Below are positions 1 through 9,585 of a stretch of 64,000 nucleotides of DNA, piece by piece. The position numbers and the translations under genes were made by a program. The notes under the pieces are model-generated. The model made no database searches. It had not been told where the DNA came from and worked only from the letters and a program-made list of their open reading frames with translations. The stretch spans positions 992,001 to 1,056,000 of the forward strand of contig CP145415.1 of NCBI GenBank assembly GCA_036867785.1, written 5' to 3'. How positions within the stretch are numbered: position 1 is the stretch's first letter; each line of letters opens with the position of its first letter. The stretch is from Plasmodiophora brassicae. Its lineage: Eukaryota; Endomyxa: Phytomyxea; Phytomyxea; Plasmodiophorida.

Positions 1-105
1 GAGCTAACTGCTGACAGTGCAGTTCATGGAGACAGACATGAGCCATTATTGCAGCACGTTCGGGCCCAGTTCCCGCGGCCAGACTGACACAATACAACAA
101 TCTGT

Positions 106-864
106 ACGTCCCATAACGGTACGCCCGGCATTTATGATGATGCCCAGCTGTCATCGCGTCTCATTATTTCCCGCACTGCGCCTTACGTTACCCCAACGGT
201 TGTCGTGTTCCACGGCAACGGCTGCACGTTGCAGGATGACTACACGCTTAAGGATTGGTACGCCACACGTAGCTTCAACGTCAAACGTACCGCGGGTACC
301 CGGGCAGCACAGGCGGCATTGTTAAATCCGGCGAGCTTGGCATCTTCTACGACGTCCAAGCTGTTATCAGCGAGCGCGTCCTCCGGCGTGGCGTCCCCCG
401 GGACACGATCCTGGTCGATGGCGTGTCAATGGGCGGCGCATACGCCGCCATGCCCGCCAAGCACTACAACCTGCCATGCACGCTGGGCCATACGTTCACG
501 ACCGCCGACGCCATGATCGCTAAAGTCCCCGCCTCAGTGGTACCGTCGAACCCGGAAGGCCCGACGCTGAGAGGGTTCGCGTCGGGAGTGTCGAGCAGCG
601 CCTTCCGAGTCGGCTTGTATGATCGTCTCCCTGCCGAAGCCGGGTTTCTCGAACCCAACACCCCGTTTCTTTCCGACGGCATGCGAACCATCGACAAGAC
701 TGGAGCGTCCCGGGTCAGCGTGTTCGTCCTGTTCGGCGCCGAGGTACGGCCCCGATGATGTCGGAGAGCGGATGCCGACGCTCACGATGGCCGTCCCTGG
801 GGGTCACCAGGAATTCTTCACCGTCCACCGCCGTGTGTCCGACGCCTACGACGTGTACATGTAG
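106..864 (+). pseudogene. alpha/beta hydrolase, frame-broken
   Basis: The sequence reads as a serine hydrolase of the alpha/beta fold, but in two frames. An early strand ending in VVVFHGNGCTLQDD looks like the oxyanion-loop region. The nucleophile elbow GVSMGGAYAA (G-x-S-x-G) follows in another frame, and the catalytic-His segment PGGHQEFF near 815 is back in the first frame. The frame must change near 295-300 and again near 735-745, and neither gap is long enough for an intron. The expected start, SHNGTP near 109, is preceded by ACG instead of ATG. An intact ATG copy of the same start sits at 903, just before the next gene. Either this is a decaying gene or the assembly has two single-base errors. 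Family assignment is firm; the pseudogene call is less so. Confidence 0.55.
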
Positions 865-976
865 GGGCCTGTTCCCGCTCCAACACTGACCCTGTATGTT
901 CCATGTCCCACAACGGTACGCCCGTGCGATCGCGTCTAGGTCGTTGTCATGGTGGACCTGTGGTGAACGACGCGCT

Positions 977-3900
977 ATGAATGCAGGCGCGGGTGCGAAG
1001 GCGCGCCCACGTGGCGTCCCGATCCAGGTGGTCGCCCGCCTGGCGTCTGGCAGCGGCGGCGCCAGCGTCCAGGCGACCGACCGGCGCCTGGTCACATCGG
1101 CCGGCGACGCGTTCGAGTTCGGGTCAGTGCACGACAACGCCTCGGTCCAGGTCGTCTACAACCGGGACCTGGCCCTGGTCGTCGGCACCGTTCCCGATGG
1201 GCAGAACTGTACGATCCTGTCGCTGGGCGCCACCGGCTCGGGCAAACGCCAGTTCCTGTTCGACGCCGACGCGCCCTGCGTCGCCGCGCTGGCCGTCTCC
1301 CAGCTGCTGGCGGCGACCCGCTCCCGACCCGACACCGACCTCGCCGTCCAGTTCATCGAGATCTTCAACGACACCGTTCACGACCTGCTGGCGTCCGCGC
1401 CGTCGCCCACCCCGCTGACGGTCGACGATAGCGAGTTCGGGCCGGTGGTCCCTCGCGCCCGATCCATCACCTGCGCGGACGACCACGACTTCGCCATCGT
1501 CCTGTCCGATGGCGTCGCCCGTCGAACCAGGGCCATGTCCGAGCACGGGCCGTTCGCCGATCGTGCATCGTGCGTCATGCTCGTGACGGTGACAACGCGC
1601 GCCGGGCCCTGCCCGCGACGGACGCGCCTGATGCTGGCCGAGGTGCCCGGCGCCGAGAAGCTGGCCGTCGACGTCGGCACGTTGCGCGCCACCGAAGGCC
1701 TGCAGATCAACCGGGAGCTGATCGCCCTCGACAACGTCGTCCGGGCGCTGAGCGACGGCGACGACCAGGCCGACTTTGCGAATTACGCCGAGTCCAGGAC
1801 GACCGAGGTGCTCGGCGACGCGCTGGGTGGCAACGCGAACGCGGTCGCCGTCGTCCACGTGGTCGCCAGCGACCCGCTCCCGGCAACGCTGGCCGCGTGC
1901 CGATTGGCGCGCGCGATGAAGAGCGTCGTCAACTACCCGATCGTGAACGACGAGCGCGCCCAGGGCCTGATCCGAGTCCTGCGCCTGCGGTACATGGCGC
2001 TGCTGGACGAAGTGAAGGCGTTGCGCGCGTCGCCGGCCGCCGACGACAAGTACCAGGACGCGCAGCAGGCGAAGGCGATGATGGTGGACCTGCAGGGGAA
2101 GGTCATCGCGGCGGAACGGGGGCGCTCGGCGGCCGTCAACGAGAAGCAGAAGGTGGTGGCGATGCTGGCCGACGTGCGCGCCAAGTATAGGGACCTGCTG
2201 CAGGCGAAGACGACGCTGCAGGCCGAGCTGATCGCGTCCGAGGAGGAGCGCCTGAAGCTGTCGCAGACGCTGATCGACATGCAGATGCACGAGACCGACC
2301 TGCGGGAGACGCTGGCCAACGATAAGTACGAGCTGGAAACCAAGCTGCTGACGTGCGAGGGCGACATCGTCGACCTGCAGGTCAAGGAGAAGCGGCTTTC
2401 AGATGAAGTCAGGGAGAAGGCGAAACGGGTCGAGGACCTGGAACGGGATCGCCAGGCGATGTCCCTGGAGTACGTTGCGCTGCGGCAGAACTATGACAAC
2501 GTGTTCGCCGACCAGAACGAGACGCGGGCGAAGAACGAGACCCTGGGCCTGGAGCTGCTGAACCTGGTCAACGTCAAGAAGGAGCTGACCGAGCAAAAGG
2601 GCCAACTCGAGGAGCAGAACGCGGTGCTGGAGGCGACCGCCAGGGAGGCGACGACGACGCGGACCGCCCTGGCCGACCAGTTGCAGGCGGTGCAGGCGTC
2701 GGAACGCGTCCTGAAGGTCGAGAACGAGAACCTGTCGCTGGTGTCCATCAAGAAGGACGTCGAGCTGAAGCAGTTGCAGACCGAGTTCGAGGCGCGCAAG
2801 GTCGCCATGGAGCGGCAGGCGATCGACCTCATCAAGGACAAGGACGCCGAGCTCGCCGCCTTCAGGCAGGTCGCCGACAAGGAGGCGCACAAGATGCTGT
2901 CGGCAAAGGTGGAGCTCGAGAAGGCCAACGAGCGCCTGCAGGCCGACGTCAAGATCGCGCAGCGACGCCTGGCGCAGATCGAGGCCGACCTGGCCGCCCT
3001 GGCCGACCTGAACGCCCGCCAGGACACCGACCTCGTCGCCGTGCGCGAACGCCTGACCCAGCAGTCCGACGAGTACCGCCGCCGCCTGCTCCAGTACGTC
3101 AACGAAGCGTCACCGGTCGAAGGACCGGCGCCGAGCGCCATGCTGGCTGAGCTGGTTCGCGAGCACGGCGCCATGGAGGCGCGGCTGAGGATGGAGACGG
3201 ACGAGCAGCGCCAGGCGGCCCGGGTCGCATTACGCCGGTTGAGGAAGTTGGCCGGCCTGTACCGCGACCTAGCGTACCACGTCGAGGATGGCGCCGCCCG
3301 GGATCGCAGGCCAAAGATCCTGTCGGACCAGGAGATCGCGGATCTGGCCCAGGAGATGGCGCAGAACGAGGCGTCGTGGCAGGCGGAGATCGACGCCGAG
3401 CGCGCCCGCGTTCGTAACGCGCAGACCGAGGTCGAGGCGCTACGCGAGGACGCGGTACGCGCCGCCGAAGACGCCAAGCGCACGCAGGCCAAGCTGAAAC
3501 ACGACATTGACGAGCTCACCAAGGCGAAGGAGCAGGTCACGTTGGAGTTGCACCTGGTCAAGACGGCGCACGCCGCGTGCGGCGCGACAGGGAAGGCGTC
3601 TGAGACGACGGGCGTCGCCGTTGAGATGCTGAGCGCCATCAAGAAGGACCTGGAGATGATACGAACGAGCGCGCTGGGTGCCGGGGCGTTGCAATCGCAG
3701 GAGACGTCGGCGTTCGTGCGAGGCCAGCTCGAAGACCTGCGCAAGGAGAACGATGTGTTACGGGGCAGGCTTCGGGTGGCGAATTCAGGCGAGGCGCGCG
3801 GGAATGCATCTACCGACGAGGTCGCGCAGCTGATGGAGGACATCGCCAGTCTTCGGGCGCAGATACGCGCGGCGAAAGAGGCGGAAGACCGGGTGCTGAA

Positions 3901-4114
3901 CGCGGCTGACCCAGGGAGACCAAAGACGACGGAGGAGGTCGAGAAGGAGCGCGCGGCGATGGCGATGCGATGCGCGCGCGCCGAAGCGCAGCTGAAGCAG
4001 TTCCAGGAGTACCTGCAGAAGCAGTTGGTCGCGCACGAGAAGGAGAAGCGCGCCCTGAAGAAGCAGGTCCAGGAATGGCGCGTCAAGGCCACTTCGACGC
4101 CACATCAAACATAG
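977..4114 (+). CDS. kinesin-like coiled-coil protein, degenerate motor
   Basis: This is a single open frame of 1045 residues. Residues 1 to about 350 follow the kinesin motor order: P-loop GATGSGKR (about 84-91), a helix reading INRELIALDNVVRAL where kinesins have INKSLSALGNVI, and DALGGNANAVAVVHV where they have DSLGGNSKT. Key switch residues are altered. Switch I has FADRASC in place of NxxSSRSH, switch II has AEVPGAEK in place of DLAGSE, and the P-loop ends in R rather than T/S. From about 370 to the end the protein is almost continuous Glu/Lys/Ala/Leu-rich coiled coil. The start at 977 is preferred over 896 because 896-976 overlaps a copy of the neighbouring hydrolase start. It is probably a microtubule-associated structural protein. 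Loss of ATPase activity is inferred, not shown. Confidence 0.75.
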   Translation: MNAGAGAKARPRGVPIQVVARLASGSGGASVQATDRRLVTSAGDAFEFGSVHDNASVQVVYNRDLALVVGTVPDGQNCTILSLGATGSGKRQFLFDADAPCVAALAVSQLLAATRSRPDTDLAVQFIEIFNDTVHDLLASAPSPTPLTVDDSEFGPVVPRARSITCADDHDFAIVLSDGVARRTRAMSEHGPFADRASCVMLVTVTTRAGPCPRRTRLMLAEVPGAEKLAVDVGTLRATEGLQINRELIALDNVVRALSDGDDQADFANYAESRTTEVLGDALGGNANAVAVVHVVASDPLPATLAACRLARAMKSVVNYPIVNDERAQGLIRVLRLRYMALLDEVKALRASPAADDKYQDAQQAKAMMVDLQGKVIAAERGRSAAVNEKQKVVAMLADVRAKYRDLLQAKTTLQAELIASEEERLKLSQTLIDMQMHETDLRETLANDKYELETKLLTCEGDIVDLQVKEKRLSDEVREKAKRVEDLERDRQAMSLEYVALRQNYDNVFADQNETRAKNETLGLELLNLVNVKKELTEQKGQLEEQNAVLEATAREATTTRTALADQLQAVQASERVLKVENENLSLVSIKKDVELKQLQTEFEARKVAMERQAIDLIKDKDAELAAFRQVADKEAHKMLSAKVELEKANERLQADVKIAQRRLAQIEADLAALADLNARQDTDLVAVRERLTQQSDEYRRRLLQYVNEASPVEGPAPSAMLAELVREHGAMEARLRMETDEQRQAARVALRRLRKLAGLYRDLAYHVEDGAARDRRPKILSDQEIADLAQEMAQNEASWQAEIDAERARVRNAQTEVEALREDAVRAAEDAKRTQAKLKHDIDELTKAKEQVTLELHLVKTAHAACGATGKASETTGVAVEMLSAIKKDLEMIRTSALGAGALQSQETSAFVRGQLEDLRKENDVLRGRLRVANSGEARGNASTDEVAQLMEDIASLRAQIRAAKEAEDRVLNAADPGRPKTTEEVEKERAAMAMRCARAEAQLKQFQEYLQKQLVAHEKEKRALKKQVQEWRVKATSTPHQT

Positions 4115-4608
4115 AACTATTAACATAGTTATACTCCCGCTGATGGTGGAGCTGTCCCGAGGATCTTGGATCCAGTGAACTTGCCGGACAGCAGGCGACG
4201 AATTTGTGAAACCTCCCCGTCTGCACATGATGGCTACGTTCCAGTAGGAGCCGCTGCCCCAGACGATGTCCAGGCAGGATGTGCAACAGGTCCTAAAGCA
4301 AGACGACTGCGAGGAACCACGATCCAGGTCAACGCGTTACCTGGATCGTCGTGGTCCCAAGGCAGCCGTCAACGTGTCGAGTTCTGACTGCTCCTACTAC
4401 TCCGTTTCGCCCAGGAAAACGTCGGTGCCGGCACAATTGTGAACTTCGACAAGGTTCTGCCCTGATTCCGGTGACGATGATCAGCTTCGTGACTCGCGCA
4501 TCCCACACGCCGGCAATGGAACGCCTGGCAGGTAGGACAGGTAAATCTCAGATGGTGGTTGCATCGTCACCTAGAAATTATAATTACTATATGCACACGT
4601 CGTCATCG
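4115..4608. other. intergenic, hairpin only
   Basis: This is the 3' region shared by the kinesin-like gene and the convergent pseudouridine synthase. I see no credible coding segment. The only structure is an imperfect inverted repeat at 4313-4357. Confidence 0.5.
4313..4357. repeat. imperfect inverted repeat (hairpin)
   Basis: Arms of about 16-18 bp around the core GATCCAGG ... CCTGGATC, with one 3-nt bulge, lie between two convergent genes. Possible roles are a 3'-end signal or a relic of a small element. Nothing around it shows target-site duplications. Confidence 0.5.
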
Positions 4609-5744
4609 TCATGTAAACCCGCGCAGGAACCCGGGTATAGGAACCTCGACGACAGCGCGTCTCGAGGTCTGTGGGTCGTCGAGTTCGAACGGGCCGAACT
4701 GCGTCCTGGTCGTTCGGTAGGGACGCAGGCCGGCCCATTCCAGCGCCGCATTCACCTTGGCGTTCTTCCCGTCCCGTAACGTTATCTTCAGCACTGCCGA
4801 TTCAAACGCAACGATTCAGCGATACGTGCAGGCTTGCTCGGAATATGAGGACCCTTACGTGCCGTCGTCGGGCCCTTGTACCGGATCTGGATCCGCAACG
4901 CCTGAAACGTGACACTGTCGGGCGCCGTCACACCGGCCCGCAGGGCGTTCAGTTTCTCCATGTCGATCTGCGTCGTCTTCGTCAGCATGACACAGAGGCA
5001 ATCCACCAGGGGCTGACGACACAAACCGTTCCGTTGACGTTGACCAGGTACACGCGTTCATACGCGTTGCTCGGATCTGTCAAGTGGGCGGCCAGCTTCG
5101 AAGACGTCGTCAGGAGGAGCAGGCCTTCGGATGAGGCGTCCATCCGGCCAACAGGCAGCAGGTTTTTAGGGATGTCCAGCTTCCGGTTCGCCTGACCGTA
5201 GATGCTCTCGTAGACGGTCAGGATGTCTGGACGTGGTCGCTTGCGCTCGACGACCTCGTCGCGCGCCTTATGGTACTAGAAACACACACACACACACCCG
5301 ACTTATTATATACTACCAGGCGATATCGATGGTGACCTAACGATGAACAGGCGGGGGCGTTGTGGACGCAGCACTCTGGATCCATCGAGGGCGACCATTG
5401 CCGATTCGGCGTCGATCAGCTCGCCCGCATTCGTGGTCACCGCCCGATCCACAGTGATGCGTCCATCTCGGATAAATTGTTCGGCGTCCCTATGCGGGGG
5501 GTTTGCATCCCGGTCAGACCATCAGGCACCGACCGACCAAGACCGACAGCGCCGAATATACTGACCGTCTCCTGAAGCCACACGCGGCCACGAACTTCGA
5601 CAGACGTCTAGGAAGGGCTACGCGGCGTTCGGGTTCCGTGCCTACCTGCTCCCCAGCACCCTCAGCGATACCGCGGGTGCCGTACCGGCGCACGCCTCGC
5701 CAGCGGCATCTCAAGGACAACGACGCAAGGCGCGCCTGCGCCAT
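4609..5744 (-). CDS. RsuA/RluB-type rRNA pseudouridine synthase, organellar
   Basis: Five exons on the minus strand: 5744-5566, 5489-5342, 5275-5027, 4967-4859 and 4793-4609, giving 289 residues with all phases matching. The first 25 residues (MAQARLASLSLRCRWRGVRR...) are Arg-rich without acids, like a mitochondrial presequence. An S4 RNA-binding domain follows (RLSKFVAACGF then RDAEQFIRDGRITV, split by an intron), then the catalytic loop GRMDASSEGLLLLT, whose Asp is the family nucleophile, and the closing motif ITLRDGKNAKVNAAL. The usual signature is REGKNRQVRRM, so two arginines are replaced here. Expected reaction: isomerisation of one uridine in organellar rRNA. The intron at 5276-5341 contains a (TG)n run. 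Family sure; target unknown. Confidence 0.85.
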
Positions 5745-6466
5745 TTATTCGATGCAGCCGCCGTCGCGGACGAGGCGCCGTAGGCATTCCCGGTATACCC
5801 CTGGATGGGGCGAGGCCACCTTCTCTTCGGTGTACGCTTGCATTGCTGGTATATCGTGTCACTTTCGTACCCGTTGTTTGCCTGCGTAGCAAACAGCATG
5901 TGTCAGCCACATCATCCAGAAACGGGTACGATAACAGTCTCCAACCGTGGCAGGATGTCCAACCGCCGTCAACCCTGAATGCCTGTTGGCACCATGATCG
6001 AGCTGCCTTAACCGGGTGAGTGTACCGCCTTCGCCATTGTTCCCGCTCCGTGCTGAACAACTTCGCGCATTACGTAAATGCGACCAACTCGTCTCCACGG
6101 CAGGTGTCGGCGGACCCCATGAAGGACGCAGCTTCAGGAAGAAGTGCTTTCAGCGACACGAGTCAAAAGTGGAGAGCATCATTGCACGGGCTGGTCAGTT
6201 AAGTTCAGATTAATCCGCATGAAACAAATGATCAAGAACGGGAGTAAACGTGGATTTCGAAGACCAAGCAGCATCGTGGCTTCGGAAAGAAGCAGGATGG
6301 CATGACAGCGGCAGACATGTCGGCGGAATGCCGACTGCGGACTGTCCCATAGACTTCTGCCGATCGACGTAGTCGTCCGACATCTGCCCGAGCCAGCCGC
6401 CAGGAACTAAAACACGTCGAGACCACATCGATAGGACGATGGGGGACACCATGTTGAAAAAGTTAA
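5745..6466. other. intergenic, no gene recognised
   Basis: This stretch holds the promoter side of the pseudouridine synthase and the downstream side of the first tRNA. Short open frames exist on both strands, but none has a recognisable motif or splice-supported extension. Confidence 0.4.
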
Positions 6467-6540
6467 AGCCCAACCCGGGGCTCGAACCCGGAGCCTTGAG
6501 ATTAAGAGTCCCACGCTCTGACCAATTGAGCTAGCCAGGC
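6467..6540 (-). tRNA. tRNA-Lys(CTT), copy 1
   Basis: The complement folds as a full cloverleaf. The acceptor is GCCTGGC paired with GTTGGGC (three G-T pairs), the anticodon stem TGGGA/TCTCA encloses the loop CTCTTAA, and the T arm is CCGGGTTCGAGCCCCGG. The anticodon CTT reads AAG. There is no intron. Downstream on the minus strand is a run of five T, a Pol III terminator. The encoded base after the acceptor is T, which is unusual as a discriminator. Confidence 0.93.
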
Positions 6541-6616
6541 TTGCCACGGGGCAGCATGCAGTTGCATCACTATCAGTATTAGATAAAACTGCGGAAGGTG
6601 CGCTGCCAAAATAGTG

Positions 6617-6690
6617 AGCCCAACCCGGGGCTCGAACCCGGAGCCTTGAGATTAAGAGTCCCACGCTCTGACCAATTGAGCTAGTCAGGC
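6617..6690 (-). tRNA. tRNA-Lys(CTT), copy 2
   Basis: Same orientation as copy 1 and identical except for one base in the 5' acceptor arm (GCCTGAC), which turns a G-T pair into A-T. A TTTT terminator follows on the minus strand. The copies are 76 bp apart with unrelated flanks, so this is an old tandem duplication or separate insertions. Confidence 0.93.
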
Positions 6691-7143
6691 TTGCTACGGA
6701 ATCATGCAGTTCCACGGCCATCTGAATGCGCAATGCTGGCATTGTAAGTAATCTGCAGTGACCAAGCAATCTTCACAGCGTATCCGGGTGCCATTGATAT
6801 TTGATAGCGAGCCGGTATCGGACCCTGGTTGTCACCGGCGAACTGCATTTTGGCCAGTTTAGACCATTCGTTGCTCAAGTGTCGCTTGCGCGTCTGGTAA
6901 ACAGTTGGATCCTAATCTATCGCTATGGCCTGTGGCCTATCGGCGACAACGTGGAACACTCCATCTGGCGACAAGTGGATGGGCGAGAATTGCGCAACCG
7001 TCCACACTGTATTTACCTTCCCGTATTACCGAACCGACTGGTAGGTAGACACAGTTATGTTATCCTCGGCATTACGACGACATTCGGCAGACCTACAGGT
7101 AGAACGACCCACTAATGATAAAGTAGAGTAGTGCAACCCGTAA
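6691..7143. other. intergenic between divergent tRNA-Lys genes
   Basis: No recognisable gene. A 104-codon plus-strand frame at 6801-7115 has no motif, no homologue I recognise and no splice context, so I did not call it. Confidence 0.4.
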
Positions 7144-7217
7144 GCCTGACTAGCTCAATTGGTCAGAGCGTGGGACTCTTAATCTCAAGGCTCCGGGTTC
7201 GAGCCCCGGGTTGGGCT
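7144..7217 (+). tRNA. tRNA-Lys(CTT), copy 3
   Basis: Plus-strand copy identical in body to copy 2 (acceptor GCCTGAC), followed by a TTTT terminator. It faces away from copies 1 and 2, so the three genes form an inverted group over 750 bp. Confidence 0.93.
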
Positions 7218-8046
7218 TCTTTGTTTTGGTCTGCTTTCGTTTGTCGGCATGTGACACGGGCAGCAGGACTGACATGACGTATCCCTGGGCGAGCGACCAT
7301 CAGCGTTGAAACGTCGCAGCACGAACTGTTTTTGACTTTTTGTAGTAACGGTCTCGGCACGTTGGCCCGCGACCACTCTTCGAACAACGTTGAAATACAA
7401 CGTCAGTATTCTTGTTGAACAATTAATTTCGTAAGGTGTTTCGAAACTTCGCGCAACGCCAGATTGTTTGCTGCCTGCTACGGTGTCGTTAACTACATTA
7501 GGAATATGACGAAACCTCTTGCTCCCCATGGTGACAACTGTGCACAGAACACTATGCCGCCTTGAATATGGGCTCCATACGTTCCTTTCTCCCGAAGATG
7601 CAGGTCGATAGGTCGGAACCTCAGACGTTGCGATTGAAGTGGCAATCATCAGTATACTAGGGCATCGTTCAGGGAGCCGTCCTGCTCAGGGACTGTCAGC
7701 TGCGAAGGCACCGGGTGAACTTGTTGCAGTAACCCCTGCAACAGTCCTGCGCTCCATATGCATTTCCGCTTCCGTCAGAAGTACTTGCAAACCCGTGGAA
7801 CAGCATCGCGAACGACGACGGAACAGCTGGAACATGCTGGCCGACCAATCGCAAGGTTGCAGCATGCAAACAAGAATCGCGTCGATTCTGAGCAAGAACT
7901 TTCTAAAAGTAATGTACGCATGTCACTCGCAGAGCACCATCTGTTCACCACCCGCTGCTGCGACGCCTTCGTTTCAGCACAGTCCCTACATAGGGATCTC
8001 GGGAACTGAAATGGGTTTAATACTTACACAAGGAATAATAGCTGTT
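7218..8046. other. intergenic, no gene recognised
   Basis: This lies between tRNA-Lys copy 3 and the 3' end of the PP2C gene. Open frames up to about 200 codons run across it on the plus strand, but the longest continues antisense to the PP2C exon and shows no motif. Confidence 0.4.
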
Positions 8047-9167
8047 TCACAAGGTAACGACAACAACGGTGATATCGTCGATGACGTCCTCTTCGGCCTT
8101 CCAACGCTTGGTGCTCTCCTCCAGCAGGGCGCGGCATGCCTCGCCCGCTGTCGCACAGCGCGCCACGATGTCCACAGCCTGCTGGCTGTCAATAAACTCC
8201 CAGACGCCATCCGTCGCTATAACCAGGAACCGGTCCGCTTCGTCGCGAGCCGTTTCCGTGACCTGCAATGAAAACGATGCTTCAGGTCGGCGCATACATG
8301 TCGACATGTCTATCCCATACCTCGGGTTCAGCGATGACGCCAATGGATTTCGCGACCGTATCGCCAAAGCTGCGCGTCATGGCCAGCCCTGGGATATCCT
8401 GATGGTAGAGCCAGACGCGAGCGGGACCGACGGGTTCACCAAGCGGCCCGCGACACGGTTGCACCCGGCCACGATTCCGGACGATCCTGTCTTTCTCGTC
8501 TGCGCGGTCGGGTTTGTGATCGACCGACAACGGAATGGCAACGACACTGCCCTCGGCAGTGCCCCGACCGAGCACGGCGCGGGAATCGCCCGCGTTCGCC
8601 GTCACGATCTTGTCCTTGGTCACGTAGGAGACGACAGCGGTCGTCCCGGAATACGTTGAGTTGATCTTCTTGTTGGATTCCAGGGCGTCAGCGGTTTCAA
8701 GGAACGCGTTCGTCAGCGACCCGCGCAGGTCGTCGTCGTCAGCGCTCATCATCGACATGAGCTTCAGCGGCAGGACATGCGACACGAACTCGCTGACGTC
8801 GTGGCCGTGCACGCCGTGCCCGTCAAAGACGCCGAACAAGGCCGCGTCAGGACGGCCGGCGAAGTCGACGCAGCGGATCAGGCGGTCCTGGTTGACCTTG
8901 CCCGGGTTGAACGCCACGTATCCGACATGGCTGACGCTGCTGACCGACTTGAACGGGCGCTGCGTTGTTCAAACCGCCTCAGATGTGACATACATGACGC
9001 CACGTCCCGACCGAGCAGCCTACCTCGGCAGCAGAATGGGATGTCGACGACGTGGCGTCGCCATCATCGCTGACGACCGCGTTGTCGTCTTCGCTGTCGA
9101 GGTCGACAACGACAGGCGGCGCCTTTTTCTTACTCGACATTGGCCAGAACGCAAACTTCCCGCTCAT
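8047..9167 (-). CDS. PP2C-family Ser/Thr phosphatase
   Basis: Three exons: 9167-9024, 8959-8321 and 8262-8047, 332 residues, both introns phase 0 (64 and 58 nt). The metal-binding and catalytic motifs appear in order: NQDRLI, FGVFDGHGVHG, SGTTAVVSYV, ANAGDSRAVL, SVDHKPDRADEKDRI, GLAMTRSFGD, LVIATDGVWEF and the closing IDDITVVVV. All the aspartates that bind Mg/Mn in the family are present, so it should be active. The N-terminal 45 residues are low complexity with a Lys patch (SSKKK) and acidic runs. The start is the first real ATG at 9167; the open frame reaches further only through a GTG codon. It is a soluble protein phosphatase of unknown substrate. Confidence 0.92.
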
Positions 9168-9585
9168 GCCGGCGACGCGGACGAACGACTGGCCGTCCCT
9201 CGACACGGGCGATCACTGCCCGCCCACCGTACTAAACGTGCCACCGCACACAGTACTACCTATATACGCACCTGTGACTGCGACACGCCAAGGAGTTGCA
9301 GGCGTTGGCCCGACCACATAGGACGATAAATCGCTAACACGCGCCGGGGCCGCTCGTTAAACAACGCTGGACCATCACCCCAAATAATGTCCGGGCTCCG
9401 GCGCGCGCGCTTCACGGCTCACCGGCAGTCACCACCTGTCCACCACTGCGCCGCAGCCTGCAGCCCACAGGGCGGACCGAGCCGAGCGTCGACCCGGCTC
9501 GGGCCCAAAAACCCACCGGCGAAGCTGAATGCAGCGTTGGCGTGTTTACGCACAGTTGCAGAGTCAGGGTCTTCCCTGGGCCGTA
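9168..9585. other. intergenic
   Basis: Upstream region of the PP2C gene and 3' flank of the ferric reductase gene, both on the minus strand. I see no coding or RNA feature. It contains GC-rich short repeats (CGCGCGCG near 9400). Confidence 0.4.

Noticed and set aside
1124-2290. 388-codon open frame antisense to the kinesin-like gene
   Set aside because: High GC keeps opposite frames open. The plus strand has the motor and coiled-coil signatures, and the antisense product is Arg/Gln/Leu low complexity.
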